Part shown: positions 21,144 to 30,664 of the stretch, piece after piece
Numbering within the stretch: position 1 is the stretch's first letter
Layout: every line of letters starts with the position of its first letter
Assembly (NCBI RefSeq): GCF_001238275.1
Contig: NZ_LGTB01000002.1
Coordinates: forward strand, 186,001-250,000
Source: Bradyrhizobium viridifuturi
GTDB taxonomy: Bacteria > Pseudomonadota > Alphaproteobacteria > Rhizobiales > Xanthobacteraceae
DNA length: 64,000 nt
Direction: 5' to 3'
The notes under the pieces: generated by a model
Told to the model about the DNA's origin: nothing
Databases searched by the model: none
What the model saw: only the letters and a program-made list of their open reading frames with translations
Program-made: the position numbers and the translations under genes

Positions 21144-21567
21144 TCATGCTCTGCAGCACCTCGCCGACCATCGCCAGATGGGTGCCGTGGTCGGCATATT
21201 GGTGCATCAGGTCGGCCAGATAGGTCGTCGCGACGTGCAGCCGCTGCGCCAGGAGCTGCGCGATCAACAGCGCCACCGCCGGCTGCTCGCGCAGGAACGA
21301 CGCCGCATCGTCGAATTCATACAGCACGCAGTCGGACGCCGTACGAACCTTCGCGCTGTGCGGCCGGTCGAGCAGCACGCTCATCTCGCCGAACACAGCA
21401 CCGGGCTCGTCGATCACGGCGACCAGGCTGTCGCCCTTCATGACCTCGACCTTGCCCTCGAGCAGCACGAACAGATGACCGGTCTTGCCGCCCTCCTCGA
21501 CGAAATCCGTGCCGGCCGGCAGGCTGCGCCTGGTCCCGCCGGTGCAGTGATCAAGGATCGCTCGCAT
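21082..21567 (-). CDS. cyclic nucleotide-binding domain protein
   Basis: The 161-residue product is a lone Crp-type beta barrel: FVEEGGKTGHLFVLLEGKVE, then the phosphate-binding cassette FGEMSVLLDRPHSAKV, then a C-helix. No DNA-binding domain follows. In the cassette the usual Arg before Ser-Ala is His, so binding of cAMP or cGMP may be altered. Its 3' end overlaps the convergent metallophosphoesterase gene by 62 bases. It may act as a small ligand-responsive adaptor; that role is inferred. Confidence 0.8.
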   Translation of the reverse strand: MRAILDHCTGGTRRSLPAGTDFVEEGGKTGHLFVLLEGKVEVMKGDSLVAVIDEPGAVFGEMSVLLDRPHSAKVRTASDCVLYEFDDAASFLREQPAVALLIAQLLAQRLHVATTYLADLMHQYADHGTHLAMVGEVLQSMINLPPMQVAPGSDRQSDPRI

Positions 21568-21698
21568 GCTGTGCGCCTCCGTGTCAGCCAGACTAGGCAG
21601 AGATGCCGTCGAGATGAACCGGATTAGCTGGGCGGACTGCCCAAATTGTCGGCAGACGAGGGACCGGCCGCGACGCGATCCAGCCGTTTGCGCGCCGC

Positions 21699-22493
21699 TC
21701 AGGCGAGCACATTGTACTTGAGCGCGAGGAAATCGCCGATCGTATCGAGAAACAGTCGTGGCGATTGCAGTTGCGGGACGTGCGCACAGCCGGGGATGAT
21801 CCTGAGCTCGGCCCGCGGCAGCCCGGCCGCCAGTTCGTACGACATCTCCGGCGGCGTCGCCTCGTCATATTCGCCAACCACGACACGCGTGGGGACGGTC
21901 ATGCCGCGCAGTCCGGCACGAAGATCGAGGCCCGCCAGCGCGTCGCAGGCCGCGCAGAACACGTCGAGATCGGTGCGCAGGAAGGCGTCGCGGCGATCCT
22001 GCATCAGCGCCGGGTGCTGCGCCTGGAAATCCGGTGCGAACAGCCGGCGCATCGCGACGTCGGTGATCGCGGCAAGCCCCTTCTCGCGCGAGATCCTCGC
22101 CATGTTGCGAAACGCCTCGCGGCCCGGCTCGGAGAACGCCGCGCCGGTGTCGGCAAGGATCAGCTTGCACGCGATCGCCGGGTGACGGATCGCCATCTGC
22201 AACGCGACGAATCCGCCATAACCATTGCCGAGCACAATGGCCGGGACGCCCTCAGTCGCATCACGCACCACTTCCGCCATCCGGTCGGCAACGGCGGCAA
22301 GGCCGCCCTCGACCGCGATCGACCGGCCGAACCCCGGCAGTTCCGGCACGATGGTCCGAAACGACCTGGCAAGCTCCGGCACGATCGCATCGAAGCTGGC
22401 GCGATCCGACAGCAGCGAGTGAAACAGCAGCAGCGGCGGCCCCTCGCCGATTTGGGCTGCGTTGACTGTGCGGTTGGCGAAAAGCCTGTCCAT
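21699..22493 (-). CDS. alpha/beta hydrolase-fold protein with Gly at the nucleophile position
   Basis: The 264-residue protein has the alpha/beta hydrolase plan: LLLFHSLLSDRASF for the oxyanion region, VPELPGFGRS, the nucleophile elbow VLGNGYGGFVALQ, VVVGEYDEATPP (Asp) and IPGCAHVPQLQ (His). The elbow reads G-N-G-Y-G, so the catalytic Ser is Gly; the codon is clearly GGT in the minus strand. It may be inactive as an esterase or use another mechanism. It is divergent from the GntR gene, with which it probably shares an operator region and a catabolic role. Confidence 0.8.
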   Translation of the reverse strand: MDRLFANRTVNAAQIGEGPPLLLFHSLLSDRASFDAIVPELARSFRTIVPELPGFGRSIAVEGGLAAVADRMAEVVRDATEGVPAIVLGNGYGGFVALQMAIRHPAIACKLILADTGAAFSEPGREAFRNMARISREKGLAAITDVAMRRLFAPDFQAQHPALMQDRRDAFLRTDLDVFCAACDALAGLDLRAGLRGMTVPTRVVVGEYDEATPPEMSYELAAGLPRAELRIIPGCAHVPQLQSPRLFLDTIGDFLALKYNVLA

Positions 22494-22588
22494 TGCCGGT
22501 CTCTTTCAGATCGCGCCGGGGCTCGGAAGCGCCCTTGCGCGACGATTGATAAATCAAATCACACGGATTTCAAGGATTTTGGCCTTGA

Positions 22589-22602
22589 CGTGATATTTCA
22601 CG
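22589..22602. promoter_or_regulatory. candidate GntR operator
   Basis: The inverted repeat CGTGA-TATT-TCACG lies 34 bases before the GntR start, within the gap shared with the divergent hydrolase gene. FadR/FCD-type GntR proteins usually bind short palindromes of this size. A TTGACG just upstream overlaps it and could be a -35 box. Confidence 0.35.
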
Positions 22603-22635
22603 GCATGCAGTTTAATAGCAGGAGTACCGAGCCAT

Positions 22636-23289
22636 ATGATCCTTCTGCGCGAAAATATCTACGAAAACCTGCGTTCTGATATTTTATCGTGTGAGCTTGC
22701 ACCGGGAGATGAAATACGGGAGCAGGATCTGGCGGAGCGCTACGCGGTCAGCCGCCAGCCGGTCCGGGATGCCCTGCTGCGGCTCGAGCGCGAGCATCTC
22801 GTCACGGTGCAGCCGCGCCAGGGCTACCGGGTCAATCCGATCTCGCTGTCCGACGCACGCGACCTGCTGCGCTTTCGCCTTGCGCTCGAGCCGGCCTGCG
22901 TCGCCGAAGCGATCGAGAGCGCGCCCGACAGCATGCTGAAATCGCTCGATCAATTCCGCCGCTTCTCCGGCAGCCATGAGGACTTCATCGCCTACAATCG
23001 CGGCTTCCATTCCGCGCTCGCGCACGCATCGGGCAACCGCCGCATGGCGGCGACGCTCTGCGACCTGATCGGCCAGGCCGACCGGCTGGTGCGGGTCAGC
23101 GTCTCCAACCTGAAAGGCCACGATCCGGCGAAGCTCGTGGCCGAACACGTCGCCCTGATCGACGCCATGCAGCAGCGCGAGGGGCGCACCGCGGCCCGCA
23201 TCATCAAGGCTCACATCGCGGCGACCGAAAAGCGCGTGCTGCCGGCACTCAAGCGCAACGCCGTCATCGTCGAAGAGAGGTCATCATGA
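22636..23289 (+). CDS. GntR-family regulator, FCD type
   Basis: The 217-residue protein has an N-terminal winged helix (IREQDLAERYAVSRQPVRDA, LEREHLVTVQPRQGYRV) and a helical FCD ligand domain with metal-binding-type His residues (FHSALAHASGN, AEHVALIDAM, IKAHI). These proteins repress acid-catabolic operons until a carboxylate binds. Its stop overlaps the aldehyde dehydrogenase start by four bases (ATGA), and it is divergent from the hydrolase gene, so it likely controls this local set. The ATG is preceded by AGGAG at some distance. Confidence 0.88.
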   Translation: MILLRENIYENLRSDILSCELAPGDEIREQDLAERYAVSRQPVRDALLRLEREHLVTVQPRQGYRVNPISLSDARDLLRFRLALEPACVAEAIESAPDSMLKSLDQFRRFSGSHEDFIAYNRGFHSALAHASGNRRMAATLCDLIGQADRLVRVSVSNLKGHDPAKLVAEHVALIDAMQQREGRTAARIIKAHIAATEKRVLPALKRNAVIVEERSS

Positions 23290-24815
23290 ACATTCCGTCG
23301 AAGCCCGCGACGATCGACGTCGAGATTCACGGCAATTTCATCGACGGACGCGAGGTCGAGGCCGGCAACGGCGAGATGCTTGACGTTCGCAATCCCGCGA
23401 ACGGCGACGTCATCGCCCGGATCCCGAATTCGACCGCAGCGGATATCGACCGCGCGATAAAGAGCGCACGCGCGGCGTTCGAAGGCAAGGCGTGGGGCGG
23501 GATGGATACCAGGTCGCGCGCGAAGCTCGTCAACAGGCTCGCTGACGCGTTCGAGGCCAATCTCGACACCCTGTACCGGCTGGAGACGTTGAACAATGGC
23601 CGCCCCGTCAACGAGACCCGCGCGCAGTTGTCGCGGCTGCCGGATTTCTTCCGCTATTTCGCCGGGCTTGCGCTATCTCGCCGCGACTCCGTGATCCCGG
23701 TCGAAGGCGCCTATCTGAACTACACGCTGCGCACGCCGATCGGAATCGTCGCCAACTGCACGCCGTTCAATCACCCGCTGATGATCCTGTGCAAGTCGCT
23801 TGCCGTGGTACTGGCAACCGGCTGCGTCACCGTGGTCAAGCCGTCGGAATACACGCCGCTGACGACGCTGAAGCTCGCCCAGATCTTCAGCGAGGCTGGC
23901 CTTCCCCCCGGCGTGTTCAACATCGTGCTCGGGCTCGGCCAGAGCGCGGGCAGGATGCTGGCCGAGCACAGCGACATCAACAAGCTCGTGCTGACCGGCG
24001 GCACCGAGGCGGGCCGCATCGCGGGCAGCGCCGCGGCAAAGGTGTTCGCGCACCAGACCATGGAGCTCGGAGGCAAGACGCCGGTGATGATCTTCGACGA
24101 TTTCGACGTCGACCGCGCCGTCAACTATGCCGCCTTCGGCGCCTTCATCGGCGCTGGACAGACCTGCGTTTGCGCGTCGCGCCACATTGTGCAGGCCTCG
24201 ATCTACGACGAGTTCGTCGAAAAGCTGCAAGCCAAGACCCGCAGCATCCGGATCGGCGATCCCTTCGATCCGAACACCCAGCTTGGGCCCGTGATCTCGG
24301 CGCGTCAGCGCGACCGCGTGCTGACCTACGCGCGCTATGGCCATGAAGACGGTGCGCGGCTCCTCACCGGCGGCGTGGCCGCGAAGGTAGCGGGTCACGA
24401 CAACGGCTATTTCGTCGAGCCGACGGTGTTCGCCGACGTCAAGTCCGACATGCGGATTTTCCAGGAGGAGGTATTCGGTCCCTTCACCTCGGTCACGCCG
24501 TTCAAGGACGAGGCCGACGCGCTGCGGCTCGCCAACGACTCGCCCTTCGGCCTCGCCGCCGCCATTCGCACCCGCGACGTCGCGCGCGCCCATCGCGTCG
24601 CCGCCGCGGTCAAGGCGGGCATCGTCTGGATCAACGACCACCACCGGCTCGATCCGGCCTCGCCCTGGGGCGGCGTCGACGATTCCGGCATTGGCCGCGA
24701 GTGCGGTAGCGAAAGCTTCGACGACCATTTCAACACCAAGAGCGTGATGGTGGCGACTCACGAACAGCCGTTCGATTGGTACCGCGACACGGCCAGCCAG
24801 CGCCGGTTGAACTAA
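23286..24815 (+). CDS. NAD(P)-dependent aldehyde dehydrogenase
   Basis: The 509-residue protein is a full-length ALDH: NCTPFNHPL with Asn, VVKPSEYTPL, LTGGTEAGR, MELGGKTP with the general-base Glu, GQTCVCASR with the catalytic Cys, and EVFGPFTSV. It should oxidise an aldehyde to its acid in the cytoplasm. It follows the GntR gene with a four-base overlap and precedes an MFS symporter gene, suggesting a small operon for uptake and oxidation of an aromatic or short-chain acid precursor. The exact substrate is not readable. Confidence 0.88.
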   Translation: MNIPSKPATIDVEIHGNFIDGREVEAGNGEMLDVRNPANGDVIARIPNSTAADIDRAIKSARAAFEGKAWGGMDTRSRAKLVNRLADAFEANLDTLYRLETLNNGRPVNETRAQLSRLPDFFRYFAGLALSRRDSVIPVEGAYLNYTLRTPIGIVANCTPFNHPLMILCKSLAVVLATGCVTVVKPSEYTPLTTLKLAQIFSEAGLPPGVFNIVLGLGQSAGRMLAEHSDINKLVLTGGTEAGRIAGSAAAKVFAHQTMELGGKTPVMIFDDFDVDRAVNYAAFGAFIGAGQTCVCASRHIVQASIYDEFVEKLQAKTRSIRIGDPFDPNTQLGPVISARQRDRVLTYARYGHEDGARLLTGGVAAKVAGHDNGYFVEPTVFADVKSDMRIFQEEVFGPFTSVTPFKDEADALRLANDSPFGLAAAIRTRDVARAHRVAAAVKAGIVWINDHHRLDPASPWGGVDDSGIGRECGSESFDDHFNTKSVMVATHEQPFDWYRDTASQRRLN

Positions 24816-24889
24816 CTACAGTCAGGAGCGGCAAACCGCCCGGAGATGGCGGGCCGCAGCGCGAGGAAACAGTCAAGGGGAGAGCGTAT

Positions 24890-26256
24890 ATGTCGACATC
24901 GGTCAATGCGGGGAGCCGTCTCGATCGGCTGCCGATCGGACCATTCCACCGCCGCATCATGATCCTGATCGGGATCGGGATGTTCTTCGACGGTTTCGAC
25001 ATCTATATCGCCGGCACCGTGCTCGGCGTGACGCTGAAGACCGGGTTCTCGACGCTTGCCCAGAACGCGGCGTTCATCTCGGCAACCTTCGTCGGCATGA
25101 TGCTCGGCTCCTTCGGCACCGGGTTTCTCGGCGACCGCTACGGCCGGCGCTTCACCTATCAGTTCAATCTGCTGCTTTTCGGCATCGCTTCCCTGGCGGC
25201 GGCGTTTGCGCCGAACATGGCTTTCCTGATCGCCTGCCGCTTCGTGATGGGGGTCGGTCTCGGCGCCGAGAACGTCGTCGGCTACTCCACCATGACCGAG
25301 TTCGTGCCGGCCCGAAGCCGCGGCAAGTGCTCGGCTTCACCGCCGTCTGCGTCGTGACCGGCCTGCCCATCGCGCTTTTGGTCGCCTCCGTCGTCGTCCC
25401 ACAGTTCGGCTGGCGCGCGATGTTCGTGCTCGGCGGCGTCGGCGCCCTGATCGTCTGGTACCTGCGCAAATCACTGCCGGAATCGCCGCGCTGGCTGGAG
25501 GCGGTGGGACGCACCGCCGAGGCCGAGGCGCTGATGCAGGCGATCGAAAAGGAAGCGGCTCAGGGCCGACCATTGCCTGCTCCCGCGGCGGCAACGCCGG
25601 TGCCGGTATCACCCGATCTCGCGACGCTGTTCACCGCGCCGCTGCTGTCACGCATGATCGTCGGCGCTGTCTGCCTGATCACCATCAATACGCTGCTCTA
25701 CGGCTTCGTGACCTGGCTGCCGGTGTTCTTCATCAAGCAGGGCCTCTCGATCGCGACCTCGTTCGGCTACTCGTTGCTGATGGCGCTCGGCGCGCCGATC
25801 GGATCGGCGATCGGCGCCCTGACCGCCGACCGCTGGGGCCGCAAGCCCACGATCATCGGCGCATCGCTGATCTCGATCATCCTCGGCGCCATCTACCCGA
25901 TGATCTCGGATCCGTTGTTGCTGCCGGCCACAGGCTTCGCGCTGACGGTACCGATCTATGTCCTGGTCGCGCTCTTGTTCGGCATCTACATCCCCGAACT
26001 GTTCCCGACCGAGGTGCGGCTGCGGGCGTCCGGCATCGTCAACACGCTCGGCCGCGGCGCCACCATCGTGACGCCGTTCCTGGTCGTGATGCTGTTCGAA
26101 GCGCGCGGTGTCGCCGGCGTGATGGCCCTGATGATCGGGTTGCTCATCGTGCAGATCATCACGGTCTGGGCGCTCGGCATCGAGCCACGACACCGCAGCC
26201 TCGAGGAGCTCAAGGGCGAGGAGGCGCCGTCCGCGGTCCCGCAAGAAGCGTCGTGA
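24890..26256 (+). pseudogene. MFS transporter, aromatic acid:H+ symporter-like (one frameshift)
   Basis: The start ATG at 24890 follows AAGGGGAGAG. One base is missing near 25329 (AAGTGCTCGG where AAGTGGCTCGG would read Lys-Trp-Leu-Gly); restoring it gives 455 residues with twelve predicted membrane helices. DGFDIYIAGTVLG in helix 1 and GDRYGRR between helices 2 and 3 fit the AAHS group that imports aromatic or related organic acids with protons. It lies 75 bases after the ALDH gene in the same direction. If the break is real, the transporter is lost. Confidence 0.75.
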
Positions 26257-26349
26257 GCCGCCACAGTCCCACCGGCTGCTCGTCACGCATTCCAGCGCGC
26301 GCCGGAATGCGCGACCGAGACTTGGGCGACGACGCCACGTAATCCGCCC

Positions 26350-28044
26350 CTACTGCTTGATCTCCACCGTCTGGCGCTTGCCGGCGGCGATCGAGAACGG
26401 CTTCTCGGCCTTCTGGCCGTCGGCAAAGGTGGCGACCGCGACGTAGTCGCCGGCGTTGAGCGCGACGTTGTAGGTCGCATCGTAGTTGACCGCGACGTGC
26501 TTGCGCTCGTCGTTGAGATCGCGCTCGGCGCTGTAGATGTCGACCTGCTGGGCGCCGTCGGTCTTGATCCCGACCACTCCGGCATTGAGATTGACCGTAA
26601 CGCGGGTCGGCGCGCCGGACTTCACTTCCGTGCTCGCGGTGCCCCTGGCCTCGCCGACCGTCACCTTCACCTCGTAGCTGCCGCCGGGCAGATCGAACTT
26701 CGATTCGGGATCGTATTCCTGCGCGACCTTGTCGCCCTCGTCGCCATCGGGTTTCGCAGGCTGGTGGACCGCGACCACGAGGTCCTTCTCGACCTTGGGC
26801 CCGCCCTCCGCATAGGTGGTGGTGACGATCAGCTTGCCGACGTCGATCGTCAGCTGCACGTTGCTGGAATCGCCGGCGGCGACCGTGAACGGCTTGCTGG
26901 TCTTCGACTGCCCCTTGGTCAGCGTCAGCGTATAGCTGCCCGCGGCGAGCACGAAGCGCGGCACCGCGTCGTATTCCTGCGCAACCACCTTGCCGCCCTT
27001 GTCGGCGACCTGCCAGACCACGTCGTCGACCTTGCCCGCACCGCCGGCAACGGCGCCTTCGCTGGTGACGTAGCCGGCATCGAGGATGACGTCGAGCGCA
27101 GCCGGCTTGCCCTTCTCGACCTTGAGCGGAAACTCGCGCTTGAGCTGCCGGTAGCTCACCTCCACGATGTAGTCGCCGGGCGCGATGTTGTCGGCGAACG
27201 GCGCACCGTAGAAGGTGTTGACGTGCTCGCCCTTCTCGTCGCCGGCGCGCTTGTAGATGCCCCAGTTGACGTCCTCGTCGCTGATCGGATCGAGCCCTTC
27301 GGCGAGCCGCGCCACGCCGCGGAGGTTCTTGCCGAGATAGGGATCGGCGGCCGCCGGCTTCGGCGGCGCTTCGCTCGCGACTTTGGCGCCTTGCGTCGCC
27401 GCCACCGCCTTGGTCAGCGCACCGGTCAGGCTCGCGGCGTTGCCGGCATCGAGATAGACGCCGCCGGTCGCCCGCGCGATGCATTGCAGCTGGCTCTTCG
27501 CCGCGGGATCGGCGACGTCGAGGCCGATCACATGGGCAGTGAAGCCAATGCCGGCCTTCTTCAGCTCGGCCGCGGCCGCGCACGGATCCGGCGCGCAGGT
27601 CTCGATGCCGTCGGAGACCAGGATCACATTGGCCTTGTTCTCGGTCGAGTGCAGCGCCTCGGCGGCGGCACGCAGTGAATCCGAGATCGGCGTCTTGCCT
27701 TTGGGGTTGATGCCGTCGATCGCGGCCTTGATCCTCGCCGGATCGAACTTGCTGACAGGCACCATCAGCTCGATGTCCTTGCAGTCGCCCTTCGAGCGAT
27801 GGCCATAGACCATGACGCCGAGACGATCGGCCGAATTCCATTTCGACAGGATCGCATCGACCGCCTGGCGGGCAGCCGAGATCTTGCTCTGCCCGTCGAC
27901 CAGGCCCCACATCGAGCCGGAGGCATCGAGCACGAGAATGGTGTCGGTCCCCTGCGCCTGCGCCCTGGCGCCGTGAGGTGACAGCAACGCCAGGCCAAGC
28001 GACAGCAGACCGGCAACGAACGAGCGGCGAAAAACCTTAATCAC
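26350..28044 (-). CDS. secreted von Willebrand factor A domain protein
   Basis: The 564-residue product has a signal peptide (basic start, LLSLGLALLSPHGARAQA) and a VWA domain with an intact metal site: LVLDASGSMWG (DxSxS), later GKTPISDSL and LVSDGIETC. Beyond residue 230 the protein is made of several beta-sandwich-like repeats of about 80 residues with recurring endings such as FTVAAGDSSNVQLTI and FSIAAGKRQTVEI. It is probably a periplasmic or surface adhesion or scaffold protein. Neighbouring genes are unrelated. Function beyond metal-dependent binding is inferred. Confidence 0.85.
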   Translation of the reverse strand: MIKVFRRSFVAGLLSLGLALLSPHGARAQAQGTDTILVLDASGSMWGLVDGQSKISAARQAVDAILSKWNSADRLGVMVYGHRSKGDCKDIELMVPVSKFDPARIKAAIDGINPKGKTPISDSLRAAAEALHSTENKANVILVSDGIETCAPDPCAAAAELKKAGIGFTAHVIGLDVADPAAKSQLQCIARATGGVYLDAGNAASLTGALTKAVAATQGAKVASEAPPKPAAADPYLGKNLRGVARLAEGLDPISDEDVNWGIYKRAGDEKGEHVNTFYGAPFADNIAPGDYIVEVSYRQLKREFPLKVEKGKPAALDVILDAGYVTSEGAVAGGAGKVDDVVWQVADKGGKVVAQEYDAVPRFVLAAGSYTLTLTKGQSKTSKPFTVAAGDSSNVQLTIDVGKLIVTTTYAEGGPKVEKDLVVAVHQPAKPDGDEGDKVAQEYDPESKFDLPGGSYEVKVTVGEARGTASTEVKSGAPTRVTVNLNAGVVGIKTDGAQQVDIYSAERDLNDERKHVAVNYDATYNVALNAGDYVAVATFADGQKAEKPFSIAAGKRQTVEIKQ

Positions 28045-28293
28045 GGATCGATCCTCGATAATGGAGACAATCGGAGGGCGGAGACGACTACGACGGCCGG
28101 CGTCCTGACACTTGGACTATCGCGACAAGCGTTTGGACTGACGCGACACGCGAATGACAATTAGATTGTTTTGCGAGATGCGGCCATGACCGCAGATGTG
28201 AGCGCCATCACGGATGACGCTCCTTTGCACGCTGCCGTGCATTGGTAAGCGCCCACGGCGCGACAACCGAAACGCTCTCGCGCCCGTACCGGC

Positions 28294-28611
28294 CTAGACT
28301 TTCTCGATAATCGCAGTCTTCAGCCGAGCAATTTGCGCCTCGTCACGTTTGTAGAATGTCCACTGCTTGACGCGCTTGGTGGTCACGAGGCCGGCCTGCG
28401 CCAGGATCTTCAGATGCTCGCTCACCGTCGGCTGGCTGACCCCGAGCTTCTCGGCGATCAGCACTGCACAGACGCCGTCCTTGACGAGATCGCCATCGAC
28501 CTGCGGCCGGAAATGCGCTTTCGGACGTTTCAGCCACTCCAGGATCAACAGCCTGCGATCGCTCGCCAGCGCACGCAGGGTGGACTCGACATCATCAGGT
28601 GAAGTAGGCAT
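28294..28611 (-). CDS. ArsR-family transcriptional regulator
   Basis: The 105-residue protein is a single winged helix: LASDRRLLILEWLKRP, VLIAEKLGVSQPTVSEHLKI and the wing LVTTKRVKQWTFYKRD. No Cys pair of metal-sensing ArsR proteins is present apart from one Cys before the recognition helix, so it may sense something else. It is divergent from the threonine dehydratase-like gene, with only 57 bases between starts, and a perfect palindrome lies in that gap. Confidence 0.85.
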   Translation of the reverse strand: MPTSPDDVESTLRALASDRRLLILEWLKRPKAHFRPQVDGDLVKDGVCAVLIAEKLGVSQPTVSEHLKILAQAGLVTTKRVKQWTFYKRDEAQIARLKTAIIEKV

Positions 28612-28614
28612 ATT

Positions 28615-28624
28615 GCTAATTAGC
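28615..28624. promoter_or_regulatory. palindrome between arsR-type and dehydratase-type genes
   Basis: GCTAATTAGC is a perfect 10-base palindrome, three bases from the ArsR start and 45 from the dehydratase start. A related half-site, TTAGCTAAATGACTAAG, overlaps it. This is a likely ArsR operator controlling both directions. Confidence 0.45.
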
Positions 28625-28668
28625 TAAATGACTAAGTAATGTCAATCCGCTGTACCGAGGAGGACGCC

Positions 28669-29613
28669 GTGACCGGGATCACATCGCAAGACATCGAACG
28701 ATGCGCGGCGTTGATCCGGCCGCACATCAGGCGGACACCGGTGGTCGCGATCGATGGCACCGAGTTCGGTCTCGCCGCCAATCCGCTGACGCTCAAGCTC
28801 GAGCTGTTGCAGTATGCCGGCGCATTCAAGACCCGCGGCGCATTCGCCAATCTGCTGACCCGCGAGGTGCCGGCGGCCGGCGTCGTTGCGGCGTCGGGCG
28901 GCAATCATGGCGCAGCCACCGCCTACGCCGCGATGAAGCTCGGCAAGCCGGCGCGCATCTACGTGCCGAGCGTATCGTCGCCGGCCAAGGTGCAGCGCAT
29001 CCGCGATTACGGCGCCGACCTCGTCATCGAGGGCGACCGTTATGCCGACGCGCTCGCCGCCAGCGAGATCTGGGCTCGGCAAAGCGGCGCAATGCCGGTG
29101 CCGGCCTTCGACCAGCGCGAAACCATCATGGGCCAAGCGACGCTCGGCCTCGAGCTCGAACAACAAGCGCCCGACATCGACACCGTGCTGGTTGCGGTCG
29201 GCGGCGGTGGTCTGATCGCCGGCATCGCCGCCTGGTTCGCCGGCCGCATCAAGGTAGTCGGCGTCGAGCCGGCGGCGGCACCGACGCTGACCCGTGCGCT
29301 TGCGGCCGGCCATCCGGTCGATGCCGAGGCCGGCGGCATTGCGGCGGATTCGCTGGCGCCGCGCCGGGTCGGCGACCGCGTCTATCCGATTGCGGAAAAA
29401 TATGTGCGCAGCACGGTGCTGGTGTCCGACGACGCGATTGCCTCGGCACAGGAGACGCTGTGGCGCACGCTGCGCATCGTCGCCGAGCCGGGTGGCGCCG
29501 CAGCCTTCTCAGCGCTGCTGTCGGGCGCCTACAAGCCTGAGGCCGGCGAACGCATCGCCGTCGTGCTCAGCGGCGGCAATACCGCCGCCGTGGATTTTGC
29601 GCGCACGCGCTGA
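28669..29613 (+). CDS. PLP-dependent threonine dehydratase/serine racemase-like enzyme
   Basis: With the GTG at 28669, which has GAGGAGG six bases upstream, the protein has 314 residues. It is a fold-type II PLP enzyme: LLQYAGAFKTRGAF with the Schiff-base Lys, ASGGNHGAAT for the phosphate side, VGGGGLIAGI for the glycine loop, and LSGGN at the end. It likely deaminates threonine or serine, or a related hydroxyamino acid. No regulatory ACT domain follows, so it is the catabolic kind. It faces the ArsR gene and its 3' end overlaps the convergent nitrilase gene by 85 bases. Confidence 0.85.
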   Translation: MTGITSQDIERCAALIRPHIRRTPVVAIDGTEFGLAANPLTLKLELLQYAGAFKTRGAFANLLTREVPAAGVVAASGGNHGAATAYAAMKLGKPARIYVPSVSSPAKVQRIRDYGADLVIEGDRYADALAASEIWARQSGAMPVPAFDQRETIMGQATLGLELEQQAPDIDTVLVAVGGGGLIAGIAAWFAGRIKVVGVEPAAAPTLTRALAAGHPVDAEAGGIAADSLAPRRVGDRVYPIAEKYVRSTVLVSDDAIASAQETLWRTLRIVAEPGGAAAFSALLSGAYKPEAGERIAVVLSGGNTAAVDFARTR

Positions 29614-30650
29614 TCTCTCCCGATATCATTCCGGGACCGAGCGTCGAGTGGATCGATCGAGCAGCCCCACTCCCACATGTCCGGGCGAACACGCCCGGCA
29701 AGGCCGCAATCGATGACACGATCCTGCGGATCGCGGTCGACGAGCAGCCGCAGCAGGTCCGGCCGCGAGTAGTGGCCGCCGATATCGCACAGAGCCTTGG
29801 CGGCGAGTACAATTTCCCGCGATCCGTCGGCGATCAGGATGGTCTCGCCATGTGCCGGCCCCGCGATGATCTCGCCGCGCGGATCGATGATCACGCTGTC
29901 GCCGGTGTACTCGATCGTCGACAGCTCGCGATAACGTTCGGGCGTCGCCTCGTGCGACCGCATGCCGCCGACGGCAATGACGTAGCAGCCTGCGTGGGAG
30001 GCGAACGCGCGTGACAGCAGGAGCTGGCGGGGCCAAAGCGGCGTCGGCGACGGTGGCGCCACCGCTGGCTCTCGTCCCGGCCACGCGGCGACGTGGATTT
30101 GCGTTCCCTGCGCGGCAAGCGCATAGCCGGGCAACATGGTGTTGTGCTCCCAGCAATTGAGCCCGCTGATCCTGCCGTACGGCCGCTGATGCACGCGCAG
30201 GCCGATCGCGTCGCCGTCGGCCCACACCGAGCGCTCGTTGAAGGTCGGCTTGAGCTTGCGATGGCGGCCGAGAATCCGCCCCTCGCGGCCGATGAACAGC
30301 AGCGTGCAATAGACCGTACCCTTGGTGACGGCGTCGCGTTCTGCAACGCCGATCACGACATCGATACCTGCGCTCTCTGCGGCATCGCAGAGCCGATCGG
30401 TCGCAGGCGACGGAATCTCGACGGCACTGTCGAGATATTCCGCCATGGCGCGAAAGGTCAGCGGCCCGGTCGGTGCGTGACAAAAGAACGGATAGCCCGG
30501 CAACCAGGTCTCGCCGAACGCGGCGATCGTTGCCCCCATGGCGCCGGCCTCGCGGATCAGGCGACAGGCCTTCTCCACCGAAGCCTCGCGATCGAACGGC
30601 ACCGCAGCGGCCTGGATCGCCGCGAGCCTGAAATGCGTATCGATTGTCAT
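29529..30650 (-). CDS. nitrilase-family carbon-nitrogen hydrolase
   Basis: From the ATG at 30650 the protein has 373 residues and the catalytic triad of nitrilases: Glu in IAAFGETWLPGYP, Lys in RHRKLKPTFNERS and Cys in SGLNCWEHNT. The CWE context marks true nitrilases rather than amidases, so it should turn a nitrile into an acid and ammonia. The last ~35 residues run antisense through the end of the dehydratase gene and look unlike the family. It follows a tautomerase gene by 14 bases, and an AraC regulator is upstream in the same direction. Confidence 0.88.
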   Translation of the reverse strand: MTIDTHFRLAAIQAAAVPFDREASVEKACRLIREAGAMGATIAAFGETWLPGYPFFCHAPTGPLTFRAMAEYLDSAVEIPSPATDRLCDAAESAGIDVVIGVAERDAVTKGTVYCTLLFIGREGRILGRHRKLKPTFNERSVWADGDAIGLRVHQRPYGRISGLNCWEHNTMLPGYALAAQGTQIHVAAWPGREPAVAPPSPTPLWPRQLLLSRAFASHAGCYVIAVGGMRSHEATPERYRELSTIEYTGDSVIIDPRGEIIAGPAHGETILIADGSREIVLAAKALCDIGGHYSRPDLLRLLVDRDPQDRVIDCGLAGRVRPDMWEWGCSIDPLDARSRNDIGRDQRVRAKSTAAVLPPLSTTAMRSPASGL

Positions 30651-30664
30651 CGCCGGCCGCCGCG

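Noticed and set aside
29529..29613. A frameshift at the end of the nitrilase gene, because its tail is antisense to another gene.
   Set aside because: The nitrilase core is complete before this point, and convergent overlaps of this size do occur.
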